From assembly GCA_036350795.1 (NCBI GenBank), contig JAZBNV010000004.1, positions 1-64,000 on the forward strand: 64,000 bases of DNA, written 5' to 3'. A model generated the notes under the pieces. It was given only the letters and a program-made list of their open reading frames with translations. It was not told the origin of the DNA and did not search any database. Positions 42,169-50,709 of this stretch are shown here, one piece after another. How positions within the stretch are numbered: position 1 is the stretch's first letter; every line of letters begins with the position of its first letter. The position numbers and the translations under genes were made by a program. Origin of the DNA: JAUVKT01 sp036350795. GTDB lineage: Bacteria > Bacteroidota > Bacteroidia > Bacteroidales > VadinHA17.

Positions 42169-44517
42169 GTGCAAATTTTGGAATATTTTATCTTAAATAA
42201 AAATATCAGGTTAATTCTTCTAACAGTGGCCCTTCTTATGGGTCTCGTATTATCATCCTGTAATCCAACAAAATATGTTACCGGTGATGATAGCCTTCTG
42301 GATAAAAGCGATATCCGGATAGACAATAAGGAAGTAAAAAAGAACGACCTGGATCCCTATATCAGGCAGACTCCCAACAAGAGAATTTTTGGTGCGCGCT
42401 TTCACCTTGGTTTGTATAACCTTTCAAATATAGAAAAAGAGAAATGGCCTCATGGGTGGCTGAGGAGGATAGGAGAAGAACCTGTAATATTTGACCCCTT
42501 TGTTGCGTCAAAATCAACAGAGCAGCTCGAGAATTACCTGTTTTCAAAAGGATATTTCAATGCCAGCGTGGATGTGGATTACCTAATCAGGAAGAAAAGG
42601 GCTGATATAACATATGGTATTGCAACGGGAAAACCGTATATCATCCATGATATTAAGTATAATGTTCAGGATACCACCCTGCGTAAATTTATCTTTATGG
42701 ATACCATAAACTGCCTTATAGAAAGGGGTGAAGTATACGATGTGGATAATCTTCAGACAGAAAGGTTAAGGGTTGAACGCCTGATCAGGGATATGGGTTT
42801 TTATAGTTTTTCGCGTGATGATATAAATTTCAGAATAGACTCATCAGGCAATAACAGGAACCTGGATGTTGATTTTAATATTGGCCTTTCAAGGGGGCAG
42901 GGGCCCGGAAACAGGATAATAGAATCGCAGCACAGGCGCTACAGGATAAAGGATGTATATATTTATCCTGACTTTAACCAGAGAGCAGCCCTGGATAAAC
43001 AGACCGGGTATTTCGAAAGCCTTGATACAACTTCGGCAGGAGGATATTACTTTATATCTGATGAAGAAAAGCCCTCGGTTAAATACGAGGTAATCCTCCA
43101 GTCGATGTATATTAAACCCGGCGACCTGTACCAGGTTACCAATACAGAAAGATCGCAGGCGCACCTTTCATCCTTGCAGGCATACGGAAGGGTTAATATA
43201 AGGTACTTTAAAACTGATCCTGCTGAAATGAATGAGCGCGGCGAATTGTTACTGAATTGTATTGTACAGATTACACCGGAGGTCAGGCAGGCGTACAGGG
43301 TTGAGCTCGAAGGAACAAACTCTGCAGGGAACCTGGGTGGGGCAGTAAACCTGATTTACCAGCATAAGAACCTTTTCAGGGGCTCAGAACAGCTGAATAT
43401 AAAACTGAAGGGCTCCTACGAGGCACTTAACGAGCAGATATCGGGCTCACGGTCGACCCAGGAATATGGTATGGAATCCAATCTTACCTTTCCCAGGTTT
43501 ATGCTTCCCTTTCTGAAGAGCGAATCGTTTATAAAAAAATATAACCCGAAGACAAATGTCCAGGCTGCTTACAATTACCAGAAGATGCCTGTGTATACAA
43601 GAACTGTGGCAAATGCAACATTCGGATATAACTGGAAATCAGGGTCTTTTACCCAACATACAGTTAACCCGCTTCAGTTCAACATTATAAACCTGCCCTA
43701 TATTGATCCTGAATTTGAAGAGGAGGTTGATACCTCCTCTTACCTGGCATATAGCTATAAGGATATACTGATACTGGGAGGCAACTATTCTTATACATAT
43801 AACACACAGAATATAAATAAGGCAAGGTCGTACTGGTTTGTGAAGCTTAAAGCCGAACTGGCAGGCAACCTTCTTGCAGGTGCAATTAAGCTTTCAGGCA
43901 GTGAGCAGGAGGGAGGATCATATAAGATTTTTGGCCAGAGCTTTGCCCAGTATGTAAGGGGTGATATTGATATCCGTTACAACCGTAAGCTGAATGATGT
44001 GAGTTCGATGGTTTACAGGGTGTTTGCAGGGGTTGGTATACCCTATGGTAATTCTGAGGGTATTCCTTTTGAAAAGCAATTTTTTGGCGGAGGAGCAAAT
44101 GGTATCAGGGCCTGGAAAGCAAGGTCGCTGGGGCCGGGCACATATTCACCCACCAGGTCGAGCTTCTTTAACGCCACTGCAGATATTAAGCTGGAGTTTA
44201 ACGCCGAGTACCGTTTTAATCTTTTCTGGATTCTGGAAGGTGCCTGGTTTGTTGATGCCGGCAATATCTGGACCTATAACGAAGATGAAGACCGTCCGGG
44301 TGCCAGGTTTGAGTTTAACAGCTTTTACAGGGAACTTGCTGTAGGAACCGGCTTCGGTCTCAGGTTCGACCTTAATTTTATCGTTCTCAGAACAGACCTG
44401 GGCCTAAAGCTTCGTGATCCACAGCTGGCCGGTGGTCCCGACTGGATACTTAATCAACGCCCGCTGAACTGGAAAGACGATTTTAATCTCAGCCTCTCGA
44501 TCGGGTATCCGTTTTAA
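42169..44517 (+). CDS. TamL-like Omp85 family lipoprotein
   Basis: A 782-residue outer-membrane protein. The signal ends with the lipobox LVLSSC (Cys31), typical of the lipidated TamA form of this phylum. POTRA-like domains occupy about 35-390. The 16-strand barrel begins near 400 (YRVELEGTNSAGNLGGAVNL) and includes FFGGGANGIRAWKARSLGPG (about 644-663), the conserved loop-6 region with its RxxR-like arginine context, and ends WKDDFNLSLSIGYPF with a terminal Phe. TamA/TamL with TamB moves lipids or proteins to the outer membrane; no TamB gene is adjacent. GTG is taken as start since no ATG precedes the signal peptide. Confidence 0.85.
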   Translation: MQILEYFILNKNIRLILLTVALLMGLVLSSCNPTKYVTGDDSLLDKSDIRIDNKEVKKNDLDPYIRQTPNKRIFGARFHLGLYNLSNIEKEKWPHGWLRRIGEEPVIFDPFVASKSTEQLENYLFSKGYFNASVDVDYLIRKKRADITYGIATGKPYIIHDIKYNVQDTTLRKFIFMDTINCLIERGEVYDVDNLQTERLRVERLIRDMGFYSFSRDDINFRIDSSGNNRNLDVDFNIGLSRGQGPGNRIIESQHRRYRIKDVYIYPDFNQRAALDKQTGYFESLDTTSAGGYYFISDEEKPSVKYEVILQSMYIKPGDLYQVTNTERSQAHLSSLQAYGRVNIRYFKTDPAEMNERGELLLNCIVQITPEVRQAYRVELEGTNSAGNLGGAVNLIYQHKNLFRGSEQLNIKLKGSYEALNEQISGSRSTQEYGMESNLTFPRFMLPFLKSESFIKKYNPKTNVQAAYNYQKMPVYTRTVANATFGYNWKSGSFTQHTVNPLQFNIINLPYIDPEFEEEVDTSSYLAYSYKDILILGGNYSYTYNTQNINKARSYWFVKLKAELAGNLLAGAIKLSGSEQEGGSYKIFGQSFAQYVRGDIDIRYNRKLNDVSSMVYRVFAGVGIPYGNSEGIPFEKQFFGGGANGIRAWKARSLGPGTYSPTRSSFFNATADIKLEFNAEYRFNLFWILEGAWFVDAGNIWTYNEDEDRPGARFEFNSFYRELAVGTGFGLRFDLNFIVLRTDLGLKLRDPQLAGGPDWILNQRPLNWKDDFNLSLSIGYPF

Positions 44518-44547
44518 GAACTCACAACTCACAACTCACAACTCACA
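44518..44547. repeat. ACTCACA word array
   Basis: Four tandem copies of the 7-base word CTCACAA, beginning directly after the TAA of the TamL-type gene. The style matches the ACTCATG array at 36986-37019. Confidence 0.9.
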
Positions 44548-44628
44548 GCCTGCCCTAAAACATTTGGATATAACAACTATTCTGCCGAATTTAGTCCGCT
44601 TAAAATACACCAATATTTATAAACTTAT

Positions 44629-45999
44629 ATGGCAAATATATCTACTTCACCCAGGGATGCCTTTGGAAGCAGAATCGGGGTAATTGCTGCTGCCGCAGGT
44701 TCGGCAGTCGGACTTGGAAATATCTGGAGATTTCCTTATGTACTTGGTGAAAATGGTGGAGGGGCCTTCCTTCTGATCTACCTTGGTTTTATACTGGCTA
44801 TCGGATTCCCTGTAATGCTGGCCGAGCTGACTATAGGAAGAAGAGCTCAGAAGAATGCACTGGGGTCGTTCAAGAAACTGGCCCCCGGTAAACCATGGTA
44901 TCTTGTCGGAGTTATGGGTATTGTTGCCGCCTTCCTGATACTGGCATTTTACAGCACAATAGCAGGATGGACCCTCGAATACCTTGTTCAGGCTATCGGG
45001 AACAAGTTCTCAGGAAGAAATTCTTTGCAGCTTAAAGAGTCGTTTGAATCTTTCCAGGGAGGGACATGGAGACCTGTAATCTGGCAGATGGTATTTATGT
45101 TTATGACGGCATATATTGTTTTTTCGGGTGTAAAGAAGGGAATTGAAAAGTACACCAAGATACTGATGCCTCTGCTGATTGTCCTTATAATAATTATATG
45201 TATCAGGTCGCTTACATTAAGCGGTGCCCGAGAAGGATTATCTTTCCTGTTCACACCTGATTTTTCGAAGATTACATGGTCGGTGGTACTCGATGCCCTT
45301 GGACAGGCAGCATTTTCCCTGAGTATTGGAATGGGCACACTTATTACTTATGGTTCGTACATTCAGAAAAAGGAAAATCTCCCCATTACAGCCCTGCAGG
45401 TTTCTGCTGCTGATACCCTGATAGCCGTGCTTGCCGGGGTAATGATTTTCCCGGCAGTATTTGCCTTTGATATTGACCCTGCTGAAGGATTTGGACTGGT
45501 ATTTATTGTACTCCCTAATATTTTTGCACAGATGGCAGGTGGTCAGATTTTTGCAATTATCTTTTTTATACTGCTGGCAATAGCAGCCCTTACATCAACG
45601 GTATCGGTGCTGGAGGTTGTGGTAGCATATTTTTCGGAAGAACTTAATATGACAAGAACCAGGGCCACTATAGTGGGGGCAGTAGCGATCTCAGTGGTTG
45701 GAGTTTTTGCCACCCTGTCTTTTGGTCCCTTAAAGAATGCAACTATTTTCGGCAAAACCCTGTTTGGCTTATTTAATGATTTGTCGGCCAATATCTTACT
45801 TCCTCTTGGCGCTATTCTTATAGTAATATTTGTGGGCTGGCAGATGGGATCGAAGATTGTTAAAGACGAAATAACAAACCAGGGAGCCCTTAAGGTAAGG
45901 CTGTTTAAGGTATTTATGGCAATAGTAAAAATTATTGCTCCTATAGCTATTACACTTGTGTTCCTTTACGGACTTGGCCTGGTAGGATCTAAGATTTAA
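44629..45999 (+). CDS. Sodium-dependent transporter, NSS (SNF) family
   Basis: A 456-residue inner-membrane transporter with about 11 helices of the LeuT fold. GSAVGLGNIWRFPYVLGENG (25-44) is the hallmark of TM1, with unwound segment and Na+ ligands; TM6 has ALGQAAFSLSIGMGTLITYGSY. It couples Na+ influx to uptake of an amino acid or related amine; the substrate is unknown. It ends three bases before the AGCS transporter gene, so the two transporters are cotranscribed. Confidence 0.93.
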   Translation: MANISTSPRDAFGSRIGVIAAAAGSAVGLGNIWRFPYVLGENGGGAFLLIYLGFILAIGFPVMLAELTIGRRAQKNALGSFKKLAPGKPWYLVGVMGIVAAFLILAFYSTIAGWTLEYLVQAIGNKFSGRNSLQLKESFESFQGGTWRPVIWQMVFMFMTAYIVFSGVKKGIEKYTKILMPLLIVLIIIICIRSLTLSGAREGLSFLFTPDFSKITWSVVLDALGQAAFSLSIGMGTLITYGSYIQKKENLPITALQVSAADTLIAVLAGVMIFPAVFAFDIDPAEGFGLVFIVLPNIFAQMAGGQIFAIIFFILLAIAALTSTVSVLEVVVAYFSEELNMTRTRATIVGAVAISVVGVFATLSFGPLKNATIFGKTLFGLFNDLSANILLPLGAILIVIFVGWQMGSKIVKDEITNQGALKVRLFKVFMAIVKIIAPIAITLVFLYGLGLVGSKI

Positions 46000-46002
46000 T
46001 CT

Positions 46003-47502
46003 ATGTTTATCGCCCCGGGTTACCAGCCAACTGGAATAAGCGATAAAATCGACAGTGCTTTTGAGCCTGTTGTGATCTTTCTCGAAAAGGTATTTTTCTG
46101 GGACCCGGTAAAAGCCATGGGTTTTGATATCGGGGCTCAGGTTCCTATTGTTGTATTATGGCTTCTTTTTGGTGGTGTCTACTTTACATTCAGGATGAGA
46201 TTCATTAATGTAAGGGCCTTCAGGCACGCATTCAAAGTAATACTGGGCAGATATGACAAACCCGGGACCGAAGGGGAGGTGAGTCATTTCCAGGCACTTA
46301 CAACTGCCCTGTCGGCAACTGTAGGACTGGGAAATATAACAGGGGTAGCCATTGCCGTAACTGTTGGCGGACCGGGTGCAACATTCTGGATGATCCTTGC
46401 AGGTTTCTTTGGTATGTCGATGAAATTTACAGAATGCACACTGGGCTTAAAGTACAGGCATATTGATGCCAGGGGAAGAGTATCGGGCGGACCGATGTAC
46501 TACCTCAGCAGGGCACTTAAGAAAAGGAGACTCGGGGCTCTTGGTAAGGTACTGGCAGTATTCAGCGCTGTGATGATGGTTCTTGCCTCCTTTGGAGGAA
46601 GCAATATGTTGCAGTCGAACCAGAGTTTTGTGCAGCTGGCAACCGTTATGCCCTTTTTTGAGGGTCATGGTTTCTGGTTTGGTATAGGGCTGTCTGCACT
46701 TATCGCCCTGGTGGTGCTTGGCGGAATCAAATCAATTGCAAGGGTTACCTCCAGGCTGGTTCCCTTTATGGCTGCCTTGTATATTTGTGCAGCACTGGTA
46801 ATAATTTTTATGAACTTCAGCAGGATTGACGACGTGATGGTAATTATTTTCAAAAGTGCCTTCAGCCCGGTCGCAGTAAAAGGAGGTATAATTGGTGTTA
46901 TTATTACGGGCTTCAGGAGGGGAGCATTCTCGAACGAAGCAGGTGTTGGTTCGGCCGCCGTGGCCCATGCTGCTGCAAGAACCGACGAACCGGTAAAGGA
47001 AGGTATTGTCGCCATGCTTGAGCCTTTTATCGACACTGTTATTATCTGCACAATGACTTCGCTGGTAATTATTTTTACCGGTTTTCATGAAATCGGAGCC
47101 GGTCTTGAAGGAACTGAGCTTACCTCTGCCGCTTTTGAATCGGTTTTTCCATGGTTTCCTTACATCCTGGTAATTGCAATACTCTGTTTTGCCTTTTCAA
47201 CCATGATTTCGTGGTCGTATTACGGACTAAAGGGCTTTAACTACCTGGTGGGAGATTCAATAAATAAAATCACAGGGAAGAGCTTTGTCTCCCTATATAT
47301 TTACTACGCAATATTCCTGTTTTTTACGGTTGTGGGAGCTTCCTCCTCGCTCACCAATGTTATAGCCTTTTCGGATATGATGGTCCTGACCATGGCATTT
47401 CCGAATATCCTGGGACTCTTAATCCTTACACCCGAGGTGATTGCCGATCTTAAGAGCTATATGTTACGCTTAAAAAGGGGTGAGATTAAGCAGTATAATT
47501 AA
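46003..47502 (+). CDS. Alanine/glycine:cation symporter family transporter
   Basis: A 499-residue transporter of the AGCS (AlsT/DagA) family with about 11 helices. ALSATVGLGNITGVAIAV (about 103-120), the gate region FRRGAFSNEAGVGSAAVAHAAA (about 302-323) and TMISWSYYGLKGFNYL are family motifs. It takes up alanine or glycine with Na+ or H+. Second gene of a transporter pair with an NSS member, which suggests joint uptake of small amino acids. Confidence 0.93.
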   Translation: MFIAPGYQPTGISDKIDSAFEPVVIFLEKVFFWDPVKAMGFDIGAQVPIVVLWLLFGGVYFTFRMRFINVRAFRHAFKVILGRYDKPGTEGEVSHFQALTTALSATVGLGNITGVAIAVTVGGPGATFWMILAGFFGMSMKFTECTLGLKYRHIDARGRVSGGPMYYLSRALKKRRLGALGKVLAVFSAVMMVLASFGGSNMLQSNQSFVQLATVMPFFEGHGFWFGIGLSALIALVVLGGIKSIARVTSRLVPFMAALYICAALVIIFMNFSRIDDVMVIIFKSAFSPVAVKGGIIGVIITGFRRGAFSNEAGVGSAAVAHAAARTDEPVKEGIVAMLEPFIDTVIICTMTSLVIIFTGFHEIGAGLEGTELTSAAFESVFPWFPYILVIAILCFAFSTMISWSYYGLKGFNYLVGDSINKITGKSFVSLYIYYAIFLFFTVVGASSSLTNVIAFSDMMVLTMAFPNILGLLILTPEVIADLKSYMLRLKRGEIKQYN

Positions 47503-47536
47503 TTTTTCTTATATTGTAGTGTCTCAATGCGTATAA

Positions 47537-48478
47537 ATGAAACTGAAGGGTTTTATCAGCCGTTACCTTGGGTATTCACGATCCGAAAGAACCGGATCCC
47601 TGGTACTGGTTTTTATTGTTTTTGTAATACTTGCAGCATCCCTTCTAAGGGAAGGCAGACCCGGCAAAAAGAACTTTACAACCCGGAATATAAGCGATAG
47701 CTGTGCCTCAGATACGGTCGGCGGTGCAGAAGCCGTTTATGCCACATATTTTCTGTTCGATCCCAACATAATATCATACGACAGTCTTCTGCTGCTCGGC
47801 CTGGGCTCTAAGAACGCCGGTACCCTTATCAATTACCGAAACAGTGGGGCCAGGTTCAGAAGGCCTTCCGATATTAAGAAGGTATATGGACTGGAAGGAG
47901 AGCTGGGTGATTCATTACTGCCATATATCAGGATTACCGCATCCCGGGTGAGTACTGTCGTAGATGCCAGTCCCGGGACTTCAAATAGTATGGGCGGCCA
48001 CGTAAGCATTGCAGGAGCAGTTGATTCATCCCGGCAGGAAGAGAAAAAAGAACCCGGGTACTCCCTCTGCCTGGATATTAATTCTGCCGATTCAGCAGAA
48101 CTCCGTCAATTGCCGGGCATAGGCAGCGTGCTGGGAGCCCGCATTGTTAAATACAGGAAGCTGCTGGGAGGCTATGTTTCTGTCGCACAACTTGCGGAAG
48201 TTTATGGTATCGACAGTGTGCTGGTGACAAAACTAAGCCCCTATACCTATGCCGACACCGCTCTTATTTCACCAATTTACCTTAATTATGCTGATTTTTC
48301 AGAGCTTCTCCGGCATCCCTATTTCGATCATAAGCTGTGCACGGATATCTTTTATTACCGAAGACTGTCGGGCAGGATTGATTCGCTGGGCGAACTTGTC
48401 AGGAATCGCATCACCGACCATCGTACCCTGGCTAAAATAAGCCCCTATATCACTCTTTCAGATACTTCGTCACACTGA
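47537..48478 (+). CDS. Helix-hairpin-helix protein, ComEA-like
   Basis: A 313-residue protein with one membrane helix near the N-terminus (about 22-37), placing the rest in the periplasm. Three HhH units follow: LLLLGLGSKNAGTLINYR (about 85-102), DINSADSAELRQLPGIGSVLGARIVKYR (about 177-204) and a third, weaker one near 250-300 (NYADFSELLRHPYFDHKLCTDI). HhH units bind DNA backbone. With the ComEC-type gene in the window it could take part in DNA uptake, but the two loci are 33 kb apart and natural transformation is not shown. Confidence 0.82.
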   Translation: MKLKGFISRYLGYSRSERTGSLVLVFIVFVILAASLLREGRPGKKNFTTRNISDSCASDTVGGAEAVYATYFLFDPNIISYDSLLLLGLGSKNAGTLINYRNSGARFRRPSDIKKVYGLEGELGDSLLPYIRITASRVSTVVDASPGTSNSMGGHVSIAGAVDSSRQEEKKEPGYSLCLDINSADSAELRQLPGIGSVLGARIVKYRKLLGGYVSVAQLAEVYGIDSVLVTKLSPYTYADTALISPIYLNYADFSELLRHPYFDHKLCTDIFYYRRLSGRIDSLGELVRNRITDHRTLAKISPYITLSDTSSH

Positions 48479-48593
48479 GCCTGCCAGTTGCATTTGCTTA
48501 GAGAATTTCGTATATTTAAGGAGAAAACAAGGGTAATTTAATTTATATATTATGAAGAAGATAGACAGTGGTTAATTTTAATTGCAAAAATGT

Positions 48594-48624
48594 TTTGAAT
48601 AAACAAAGAGACTTTCTAACTTTG
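48594..48624 (+). promoter_or_regulatory. Promoter of rpsU
   Basis: TTTG (48594-48597), 19 bases, TAACTTTG (48617-48624), an exact consensus. The predicted start is near 48630, a leader of about 23 bases. Confidence 0.88.
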
Positions 48625-48652
48625 CGGCTCAATTCTAAAAAAGAAAAAACAG

Positions 48653-48844
48653 ATGATAATTGTTCCGGTAAAAGAGGGTGAGAACATAGAGAGATCGTTA
48701 AAAAAGTTCAAGCGTAAGTTTGAGAAGACCGGTGTTATCCGTGAGCTCAGATCTCGTCAGGCTTTCACCAAACCATCAGTTCGCCGCAGGGAAGAAGTAA
48801 AAAAAGCGATTTACGTACAGAAACTGCAGCAGGGAGAAGAGTAG
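48653..48844 (+). CDS. rpsU: 30S ribosomal protein S21
   Basis: A 63-residue basic protein. MIIVPVKEGENIERSLKKFKRK at the start and the Arg/Lys-rich tail are typical of S21, which sits near the 3' end of 16S rRNA and supports initiation. It opens the conserved rpsU-xerC-hpf run with its own promoter. Length is typical of the family in this phylum. Confidence 0.96.
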   Translation: MIIVPVKEGENIERSLKKFKRKFEKTGVIRELRSRQAFTKPSVRRREEVKKAIYVQKLQQGEE

Positions 48845-48891
48845 TATCTTCTTCTGCTTTGCTTTTATTAACCCCAGACCCCGGTTCCTTT

Positions 48892-49785
48892 ATGACAGAG
48901 AAGGAATCTTTTCTTGAATATCTCCAATTTGAGAAGCATTATTCTCAAAATACTGTTTATTCCTACAGGAATGACCTGGAGCAGTATTTATTATTTCTTG
49001 AAGCACATACCGGCTCTCAGCAATTTACCGGGGCAGATGCCAGCAACATCAGGGCCTGGGTTGTAAGTATGCTGGATTCGGGCTTATCGGTATCCTCGGT
49101 CCACCGGAAGGTATCTGCAGTAAGGTCATTTTACAGGTATCTGAGGCGCGAAGGACTGGTATCGGGCGATCCGCTCGGGAAAGTGCTGTTGCCCAGGAAG
49201 AGAAAGAGGCTGCCGGTATTTGTGGAGGAGAACTCAATCGCCTTATTGCTCGACAGCTATGATTTTGGCAACGACTTTTCAGGTGTGCGCGATCGTACAA
49301 TAATAGAGATGCTCTATCTTACCGGGATGAGGCGTGCCGAATTAATAGGACTGAGGGATAAGGATGTTGACAGGCAGGCAAAAACAATCAGGGTTACGGG
49401 TAAGAGAAACAAGCAGAGGATAATCCCGATACTCGACTCTTTTGCCGACTCACTGCAGCTTTACCTGGATTTAAGAAATGATATGCTCTTCGATAATCCC
49501 GGGTCCTGGTTTTTTGTTAGCGACAGGGGAAACAAATTGTACGAAAAATTAGTTTATAATGTAGTAAATCGGTACCTTGAAATGGTTACAACGATTGAAA
49601 AGAAGAGTCCACATATATTAAGACATTCATTTGCAACACATATGCTAAACCACGGGGCTGATCTGAACTCTATAAAGGAAATATTAGGTCACGCCAGTCT
49701 TGCGGCTACCCAGGTTTACACGCATACAACATTTGAGAAATTAAAGAGCGTATATAACGATGCCCATCCAAGGGCTAATAAATAA
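48892..49785 (+). CDS. xerC: Tyrosine recombinase XerC/XerD
   Basis: A 297-residue site-specific recombinase that resolves chromosome dimers at dif. The SAM-like N-terminal domain (about 3-90) is followed by the catalytic domain with Arg147 (TGMRRAEL), HILRHSF (His241, Arg244), GHAS (His267) and nucleophile Tyr276 (QVYTHT). The conserved setting between rpsU and hpf, with no att-like repeats, marks it as the housekeeping enzyme and not a phage integrase. ATG 48892 is preferred over an upstream TTG. XerC versus XerD is not decided by sequence reading alone. Confidence 0.92.
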   Translation: MTEKESFLEYLQFEKHYSQNTVYSYRNDLEQYLLFLEAHTGSQQFTGADASNIRAWVVSMLDSGLSVSSVHRKVSAVRSFYRYLRREGLVSGDPLGKVLLPRKRKRLPVFVEENSIALLLDSYDFGNDFSGVRDRTIIEMLYLTGMRRAELIGLRDKDVDRQAKTIRVTGKRNKQRIIPILDSFADSLQLYLDLRNDMLFDNPGSWFFVSDRGNKLYEKLVYNVVNRYLEMVTTIEKKSPHILRHSFATHMLNHGADLNSIKEILGHASLAATQVYTHTTFEKLKSVYNDAHPRANK

Positions 49786-49798
49786 GGAGGAAAAAGCT

Positions 49799-50095
49799 AT
49801 GAATATCCAGATCCATTCGGTAAAGTTTGATGCAGACAGCAAACTACTTGATTTTATTAAGGGGAAAGTTACCAAGTTATACCAGTTAAGCGATGATATT
49901 GTAAGTGCCGAGGTATATTTAAGATTGGACAATGATCAGGAAAAGGAAAATAAACTCACTGAAGTTAAACTGGAATATCCGGGCGGGCCTCTCTTCGCAA
50001 AAAAGCAGAGTAAATCGTTCGAAGAGTCTACCGATCTGGTCGTAGACGCTCTGAAAAAGCAGATTACCAGGCAGAAAAGGAAGAAAAGACGGTAA
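49799..50095 (+). CDS. hpf: Ribosome hibernation promoting factor, short form
   Basis: A 98-residue protein of the HPF/RaiA fold (MNIQIHSVKFDADSKLLDFI at the start, then VYLRLDNDQEKENKLTEVKLEYPGG in outline and a basic RQKRKKRR tail). It binds the 30S decoding region and promotes inactive 100S or stabilised 70S ribosomes in slow growth. A strong Shine-Dalgarno (AAGGAGGAAAAAGCT) fixes ATG 49799, 13 bases after the xerC stop. Probably cotranscribed with rpsU and xerC. Confidence 0.93.
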   Translation: MNIQIHSVKFDADSKLLDFIKGKVTKLYQLSDDIVSAEVYLRLDNDQEKENKLTEVKLEYPGGPLFAKKQSKSFEESTDLVVDALKKQITRQKRKKRR

Positions 50096-50128
50096 TATCT
50101 TTTTTTTGAGAAAATTGTACCTTTTTTC

Positions 50129-50160
50129 TTTGTTCATTAAATTTTATATTAATACATTTG
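50129..50160 (+). promoter_or_regulatory. Promoter of the tRNA-tuf cluster
   Basis: TTTG (50129-50132), 20 bases, TACATTTG (50153-50160), an exact consensus. The predicted start is near 50166, about 58 bases before the first tRNA. Confidence 0.85.
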
Positions 50161-50223
50161 CAAACCGATTTTTGGGGTATATTTTTTACTTCAAAATTGT
50201 AATCGGATACGTTCTTTTATATT

Positions 50224-50297
50224 GCCGATGTAGCTCAGTTGGTCAGAGCAGCTGATTTGTAATCAGCAGGTCGGGGGTTCGAATCCCTTCATCGGCT
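50224..50297 (+). tRNA. tRNA-Thr (anticodon TGT)
   Basis: 74 bases, cloverleaf complete: acceptor GCCGATG/CATCGGC, D arm GCTCAGTTGGTCAGAGC, anticodon loop TTTGTAA with TGT, T arm GGGGGTTCGAATCCC. No CCA is encoded. First of four tRNAs before tuf. It shares acceptor ends with the second Thr tRNA at 50585. Confidence 0.97.
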
Positions 50298-50347
50298 CTT
50301 GAATGGTAATGTAAGTGTATGTCTGACAGTGACATTCCTTTATTTTT

Positions 50348-50430
50348 GGGGAGATACCAAAGTGGCCAACTGGGGCAGACTGTAAATCTGCTGTCGAATG
50401 ACTTCGTAGGTTCGAATCCTGCTCTCCCCA
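50348..50430 (+). tRNA. tRNA-Tyr (anticodon GTA)
   Basis: 83 bases with a long variable arm. Acceptor GGGGAGA/TCTCCCC, anticodon loop CTGTAAA with GTA, T arm AGGTTCGAATCCT. No encoded CCA. Confidence 0.97.
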
Positions 50431-50501
50431 CACTTTAAGGAAACAGGGCCGGCACTTTATTATATAGAGGCTTAAAACCTGACCTCTTTTGCATAAAATA
50501 A

Positions 50502-50574
50502 GCGGGAGTAGCTCAGTTGGTAGAGCATTAGCCTTCCAAGCTAAGGGTCGCGGATTCGAATTCCGTCTCCCGCT
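50502..50574 (+). tRNA. tRNA-Gly (anticodon TCC)
   Basis: 73 bases. Acceptor GCGGGAG/CTCCCGC, D arm GCTCAGTTGGTAGAGC, anticodon loop CTTCCAA with TCC, T arm CGGATTCGAATTCCG. No encoded CCA. Confidence 0.97.
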
Positions 50575-50584
50575 CTATTTTGTT

Positions 50585-50656
50585 GCCGATGTAGCTCAGG
50601 GGTAGAGCGTTTCCTTGGTAAGGAAGAGGTCTCGGGTTCAATTCCCGACATCGGCT
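50585..50656 (+). tRNA. tRNA-Thr (anticodon GGT)
   Basis: 72 bases. Acceptor GCCGATG/CATCGGC, anticodon loop TTGGTAA with GGT, T arm CGGGTTCAATTCCCG. Ten bases after tRNA-Gly and 53 bases before tuf. No encoded CCA. Confidence 0.97.
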
Positions 50657-50709
50657 CTAGGATAAGGTAAAGAGAAATTGAATTTTAATATTAAAATACG
50701 TTAAGAGTT

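Noticed and set aside
48892..49785. Integrase of a mobile element next to a tRNA cluster
   Set aside because: The recombinase sits in the conserved rpsU-xerC-hpf order and there is no att duplication or cargo; it is the housekeeping Xer protein.
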